Assembly (NCBI GenBank): GCA_003971905.1
Contig: RSEE01000114.1
Span: 62,001-126,000, forward strand
DNA length: 64,000 nt
Source of the DNA: Moniliella sp. 'wahieum'
Lineage: Eukaryota > Basidiomycota > Moniliellomycetes > Moniliellales > Moniliellaceae
Reading direction: 5' to 3'
Part shown: positions 58,800 through 64,000 of the stretch, piece after piece
Numbering within the stretch: position 1 is the stretch's first letter
Layout: each line of letters begins with the position of its first letter
Program-made: the position numbers and the translations under genes
The notes under the pieces: generated by a model
Databases searched by the model: none
Seen by the model: only the letters and a program-made list of their open reading frames with translations
What the model was told of the DNA's origin: nothing

Positions 58800-59511
58800 A
58801 GCCTCGCGCATCAAGCTAGTCAGCCTGCTGACAACGGTGGTGGGGGGGCGAGATCACATATGCACATGCCGCACAGGGGCGGACGGCGGGAGGAAGAGTT
58901 TGCCTGGTGTTGTCATGCAATCCATGCGCTGAGCGCTCATCAACGCATCAACATTGGCGCTCAGCCCGAGCGCTGAGCTCATTGATCTCTGATCTCATCG
59001 ATCTCATCGCTCACCTGCTCATCCATCGCACTTGATTCTTGGTACTCAGTGCCGGCAGTAACTCCGCACTCACAGTGAGCGCTGAGTGTACACTCAGCAC
59101 CGAGGCCCTCAGCCGCTCATCATCGATCATCGCCTGTCTATCGCCATCAGGCACATGCGGCTTGTGGCCCAGAAGAAAACCCACAGGCAGACCGAGCGAA
59201 GGGACGCTCGCGCATGGACGTTGCGTTTGCTGGGGCCAACGACTGCCACTGCCCCCGTTCTCTCCACGCGCAGCGCCAGTCTCGTGCACAGATGCCTCCT
59301 TCTTCTTTAAAAGGCCACCGTTCGACCTCTCTCTTTGCCCGCGTCCTCGTCTTGCCAACTCGCCCCTCCGTCACCTCCTCCCCTCCTTCCTCAGCGCGAC
59401 CACCCCCCACCCACCCCACCCCCTTATCCGACCAGTGTTAACGCTTTCGTTACCGTCGCGCGCTTCACTCCCCCCCCCTCTCCCACCCTTCCCACCTCGC
59501 CAGCCGCCGCC

Positions 59512-62500
59512 ATGGCCGACGAAACCTTCCCCAAGGGTTCATATGGGCCCCAGGTCAACGACGAGTACGCCTCGCTCATTGACTTCATCAAGGCCCAGAA
59601 GGCAACCAACGCCGAAGAAGACGAAGGCGGCAACTTCCAGATCGTGCGCAAGCGCGAATTCCTCCGTCCGTGGAAGGTCCATGAGACCCGTGTCAACCAG
59701 GACGGCGAGGCAGAGACTGTGGCTGCCAAGGTCCCGGCCAGTTGGTACGTGCCCCCAACTCCCTCTCCATCTCCCTTCTGAAACGTCCCTTGATTCACGC
59801 ACCCGTACTAACCTGCTTTTGCGCCCCCCAGGCTCGAGACCTCGATGCAGCAGGGTCTGACCGAATCCGACGTGCAAACTCGTCGCGCCCAGTTTGGATA
59901 CAACGAGCTGGAGGCTCCTTCGGAGAACCTCTTCCTCAAGTTCCTCGGTTTCTTCAAGGGTCCTATTCTTTATGTGATGGAGCTGGCCGCTGCCCTGGCT
60001 GGTGGTCTGCGTGACTGGATTGATCTTGGTCATTTGCGGTATTTTGGCCTTGAACGCCTTTGTCGGTTGGTACCAGGAGAAGCAGGCTGGTGACATTGTC
60101 GCCCAACTCAAGGCTGGTATCGCTCTTCGCGCCACGGTCATTCGCAACGGTCAAGAGCTCGAGATTGAGGCTCGTGACGTTGTCCCTGGTGAAATTGTGA
60201 TTGTTCAGGATGGTCAGACGGTGCCGTGCGACGGTCGCCTGCTGGCTGACTACGAAGACAAGGACGGATCTCAGGCTGCCGCGATTCTCGAGAAGGCACG
60301 TGCTACTGCGCACGATGAGGACGACGACGAGGGCGTTGACAAGGGCCCTGCCATCATTGCGTGTGACCAGTCGGCCATCACGGGCGAGTCGCTTGCAGTG
60401 GACAAGCACGTTGGTGACACGGTCTTTACCACCGGTTGCAAGCGTGGGAAGGGCTTTGTGCTCTGCACGGACATTGCCAAGCAGACCTTTGTCGGCCGCA
60501 CCGCAGCTTGTGCTCGGGGCGAGTCGCAGGGTCACTTCCAAAAGGTCATGGACTCGATCGGTACTGCTCTCTTGGTGATTGTCATGGCCTTTATCGTTGG
60601 TTTCTGGATCTCGGGCTTCTTCCGCCACACTGGCATTGCTACGCCCAAGGAGAACAACTTGCTCACCTACACCCTTATCTTCCTCGTCATTGGTGTGCCC
60701 GTCGGTCTGCCCTGTGTTACCACCACCACCATGGCTGTCGGCTGCTTACCTCGCCAAGCGCCAGGCCATCGTCCAGAAGCTTACTGCCATTGAGTCGCTG
60801 GCTGGTGTCGACGTGCTCTGCTCGGACAAGACTGGTACCCTTACTGCCAACAAGCTCTCGATCCACGAGCCCTTCACCTCGGAAGGTGTGGACGTGAACT
60901 TTATGATGGCCGTTGCTGCCCTCGCCTCGTCGCACAACATCAAGTCGCTCGACCCGATTGACAAGGTTACCATCTCGACCTGAAGGACTACCCTGGTGCC
61001 CAAGAGGAGCTCGCCTCGGGCTGGATCACCCACCGCTTCACTCCCTTCGACCCTGTCTCCAAGCGTATTACCGCTGAGGTTGAGAAGGACGGCCAGCAGT
61101 ACATCGCTGCTAAGGGTGCCCCAATGCGATCCTCAAGCTTTGCCAGCCCGACCCCGAGCAGGCTGCCCAGTACCGTAAGGTGGCCGGTGACTTTGCTTCC
61201 CGTGGTTTCCGTTCGCTCGGTGTGGCTATAACGATGGCGAGTGGCACTTGCTTGGTCTCCTGCCCATGTTTGACCCTCCTCGTTCGGACACGGCGGCTAC
61301 GATTGCCGAGGCGCAGAACCTTGGTATCGGTGTCAAGATGCTTACGGGTGACGCTGTTGCTATTGCCAAGGAAACGTGCAAGATGCTTGCGCTTGGTACC
61401 AAGGTGTACGACTCGCAGCGCCTGATTGGCTCGGGCGGTCTGGCTGGCTCGGCGATTCACGACTTTATTGAGGCTGCCGACGGTTTCGCTGAGGTGTTCC
61501 CCGAGCACAAGTACCAGGTCGTCGAGATGCTGCAGCACCGTGGTCACTTGGTTGCATGACGGGTGACGGTGTCAACGACGCTCCCTCGCTCAAGAAGGCT
61601 GACTGTGGTATTGCTGTGGAGGGTGCTTCGGACGCTGCCCGTTCGGCTGCTGACGTCGTGTTCTTGGACGAGGGTCTGTCGACCATCATCACCTCGATCA
61701 AGGTTGCCCGCCAGATTTTCCACCGTATGAAGGCGTACATTCAGTACCGTATCTCGCTCTGTCTTCACCTTGAGATTTACCTCTTGATCTCGATCTGCGT
61801 TCGCGACGAGGTTATCCGTGCCGACCTGATTGTCTTTATTGCTCTCTTTGCCGACTTGGCCACCATTGCCATTGCGTACGACAATGCGCCCGCTGCCAAG
61901 GAGCCCGTCGAGTGGCAGCTGCCCAAGATTTGGGTCATCTCGACCATCTCGGTGCCCTGCTCGCGGCCGGTACTTGGATTGTCCGTGGCACCCTCTTCCT
62001 CCCCGACGGTGGTATCGTGCAGAACTTCGGTAACGTGCAGCTTATCCTCTTCCTTGAGGTTTCGCTCACGGAGAACTGGCTCATCTTTGTCACTCGTCTT
62101 GGCTCGGGTACCTCGGACGAGAACACCATCCCGTCCTGGGAGCTGGTTGGTGCGATTCTGGGTGTCGATGCGTTGGCGACAATCTTCACTCTGTTTGGCT
62201 GGCTCGGCGGCCCCATTGCGCGCTACATCCACTCGCCCCGCTTGCGCCACAACAAGCACAACTGGACCGACGTGGTTACCGTTGTGTGTGTGGGCGTACT
62301 CGATCGGTGTGACGATCATCATTACGGTGGTGTACTATGTGCTGAACAAGCTCGAGTGGATCAACCGCATGGGCCGTCGCGTTCGCTCGACCAAGAACCC
62401 AGTGCTGGAAGACTTCTTCACCAACTTGCAGCGTCTCACGGTCGTCCACGAGAAGTCCGAGGAGGGTGAGCCGGACATCTACTCGTTTGCTACCCGCCTC

Positions 62501-62521
62501 GAGGTGGACGATGAGGAGTAA
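59512..62521 (+). CDS. PMA1: Plasma-membrane H+-ATPase (P3A-type)
   Basis: Pumps protons out of the cell with ATP and sets the membrane potential used by symporters such as the OPT protein. The ATG at 59512 (CCATGGCC) follows a C/T-rich leader. An 87-nt intron at 59745-59831 (GTACGT donor, TACTAAC branch) splits the Trp codon of SWLE. Motifs in order are [11 protein letters not shown] (actuator), [13 protein letters not shown] with the phosphorylated Asp at 60825-60827, [19 protein letters not shown] and [10 protein letters not shown]. The C-terminal regulatory end [10 protein letters not shown] lines up with the yeast QRVSTQHEK autoinhibitory region. At least seven one-base breaks (for example near 60010, 60745, 60980, 61130, 61230, 61555 and 61950) interrupt very conserved sequence. 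Confidence 0.96.
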
Positions 62522-63346
62522 GAAGTGGGGGTTCTTTCGTACCCTCCTCTCATTCCCTCTTATAACCGATTCGCTTTGTTCATTCCCCCTCCTCACTTTG
62601 GTTCTTGGCCTCGTTTTAGGTCTCGTTAATCCAACATTCCCCAGGCTCCCATGGCGCCGTTTGTTCAGGCTGTTGAGTTGAATCTTTTCTGCTTTTCAGC
62701 TTGTTGGTGCCCGGCTACCCCCACTGGCCTACCTCCTTTTTGGCCTCTGGATCCCCCGCCCTACGTTTTTTTTTTGCTTCTCGCTCGTTGTTCTTACTTT
62801 CTATGCGCTTTAGAGCTTCTCATGTTTTCCCCCCTGTTCTGCCTTAGCTTTTTGCGCGTGCTGGGCCAAATAAGAACAGCCTATTGATCCCCATCTACTT
62901 TCTCTTGCGTATTATATAGACGGATGCAGATGCACAAACGCGAGGAATATATCGGTTTCCCTCGTTTCTCAGTCTCCTACTGCTCAGTATCCTCCACACG
63001 AACACCACGAACCACGGTGTGCCCTCGACTGGGCTCTGATGTACTTCGTCTTCTCACATCCTTATTCCACCCTCCCCTCTCACGGTTTTATCGAGCGGGG
63101 ATCGCATGCGTCACAAGAGGATTACATTGAGCACGTAGTACGGTGCACGATACACATCAGTGCCCACGGATAAGTACACGGGCACCGTCTAGATGGTTTC
63201 CCTTCCCACAACTCGGGATAGGGCAAGGCAATTACTACCTGAACGGGTGGAGTGCAACGTTCAACGTTCTTCAACTCCGTACATCGTATACATACACCAG
63301 GGCGATCTGCCTGTCGCTCGTCACGGTACCGAGTACCCGCCACTTG

Positions 63347-63370
63347 TCACTTGTCACTTGTCACTTGTCC
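63347..63370. repeat. TCACTTG 7-bp tandem array
   Basis: Three complete TCA-CTTG units plus TCC, in 7-bp register. Same TCA lattice, but the core is not self-complementary. Confidence 0.9.
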
Positions 63371-63589
63371 CTGGCAACGCGTACGCGCACGCCCAATCAA
63401 GAGAGACCTTACCCACTCTTTACTTTACCGGCCCGAGCGGCCATGGGGAAGGAGTGCGGTGGGGGGTGCCTGGGTGCGATCACGACTGTTGTCGCAAGTC
63501 ACCTACTCATGCACAGGGTACATGGCACAGGGTCGTCGCCTGACCTGAATTGGTCTGGAGGCCTTTGCATTGGGGCGGGGGGAGGGCCA

Positions 63590-63653
63590 CGTGGATCCGG
63601 CTCGACGTGGATCCGGTTCGACGTGGGTCCCGCTCGACGTGGATCCGGCTCGA
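63590..63653. repeat. 16-bp minisatellite, four copies
   Basis: Four units of CGTGGATCCGGCTCGA; the third differs at two positions and the second at one. Each unit contains a BamHI-like GGATCC (lost in the third). Confidence 0.9.
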
Positions 63654-64000
63654 CACGAAATCCAGGTCGGATCGAGGTACAGGAGGGACGTAGCGACGCA
63701 CGCTACGATCCTCGAAGGATCAGACCCATTGGGCCTTAGGCCTTAGGGTAGCATCCCAACGCAGACCTACTGGGATCAGAAAGGAGACACTGGGTCCCAC
63801 CTGGAGCCCAAGTGACCTGGTCCACAGACACTGCAATCTCGGGTCAGCATCGCAAGTCATGCATCATGGAACGATTAATGGACGTGGATAGACTAGTGAC
63901 TCTGCACTTGTCATGGAATGTTCCTGCGGGACAGGTCAACGTACTTCTGGCACTGGGACTGCTTCGGCAAGCTGCACAAACGTGTCCAAGCCCACTTGCG

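Larger units (their letters stand above)
53624..59511. other. Long gene-free region upstream of PMA1
   Basis: About 5.9 kb. The first 500 bp are very GC-rich, with an 18-bp direct repeat at 53771 and 53821 in the SDH1 promoter side. From 56.2 kb onward the DNA is full of lattice motifs with cores ACGT, CATG, GTAC, AGCT, CTAG, GCGC and TCGA. Open frames are short and unrecognised. The last 200 bp form a C/T-rich leader of PMA1. Confidence 0.6.
62522..64000. other. Region after PMA1
   Basis: About 1.5 kb with no supported gene. A T-rich 3' flank is followed by the 7-bp TCACTTG array and the 16-bp minisatellite. Confidence 0.6.

Overview
The window is nuclear DNA of a fungus, most likely a basidiomycete. 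Genes are spliced: introns are short (about 50-225 nt), 11 of 16 mapped donors read GTACGT, and branch sites resemble CTAAC or CTAAT. There are nuclear tRNA genes, one with an intron at 37/38, a Ty1/copia retroelement, and typical fungal proteins such as a plasma-membrane H+-ATPase, an OPT transporter and CSC1. No bacterial operons, CRISPR arrays or rRNA were seen. The phylum is an inference; the sequence alone does not name a species.

Layout, left to right. 1-6.4 kb: gene-poor DNA with many short palindromic repeats. 6.4-9.1 kb: OPT oligopeptide transporter (+). 9.9-10.6 kb: Hsp90 co-chaperone p23 (-). 11.5-12.0 kb: TRM112 (-). 12.9-16.2 kb: exportin CRM1 (+). 16.5-18.8 kb: glutamate-cysteine ligase (-). 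19.8-21.3 kb: MAF1 (-). 21.95-22.8 kb: an unrecognised spliced gene (-). 23.9-24.1 kb: candidate metallothionein (+). 24.7-26.5 kb: MTHFR (+). 27.1-28.3 kb: ARPC2 (+). 29.4-30.8 kb: RING-like protein (+). 31.3-34.3 kb: 5' part of a copia element (+). 35.8-38.4 kb: CSC1/TMEM63-type channel (-). 38.4-42.1 kb: repeat-rich gene-free DNA. 42.1-43.4 kb: 3' part of the same copia family (-). 44.1-44.8 kb: RAD6 (-). 45.6-46.7 kb: Ser/Gly-rich low-complexity protein (-). 47.1-48.0 kb: mitochondrial GTP/GDP carrier (+). 48.2-49.8 kb: putative acyltransferase (-). 50.4-50.8 kb: tRNA-Val and tRNA-Ala. 51.6-53.6 kb: succinate dehydrogenase flavoprotein (-). 53.6-59.5 kb: gene-free, repeat-rich. 59.5-62.5 kb: plasma-membrane H+-ATPase (+). 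The end holds short tandem repeats.

The genes are unlinked housekeeping functions: export, redox and one-carbon metabolism, Pol III repression, actin branching, DNA-damage ubiquitylation, respiration and proton pumping. They are not a pathway cluster. Nearly all protein genes contain one-base frame breaks inside very conserved domains, often at short homopolymers. This looks like unpolished long-read error rather than decay, so CDS spans are given from first start to inferred true stop.

The most unusual signal is in the spacers. They carry many short arrays on a 7-bp lattice, TGA (or TCA) followed by a four-base core that is usually self-complementary. Different cores (TGCA, AGCT, ACGT, TCGA, CATG, CGCG, CTAG, GTAC, GCGC) are mixed within one array. 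An ordinary microsatellite does not explain this.
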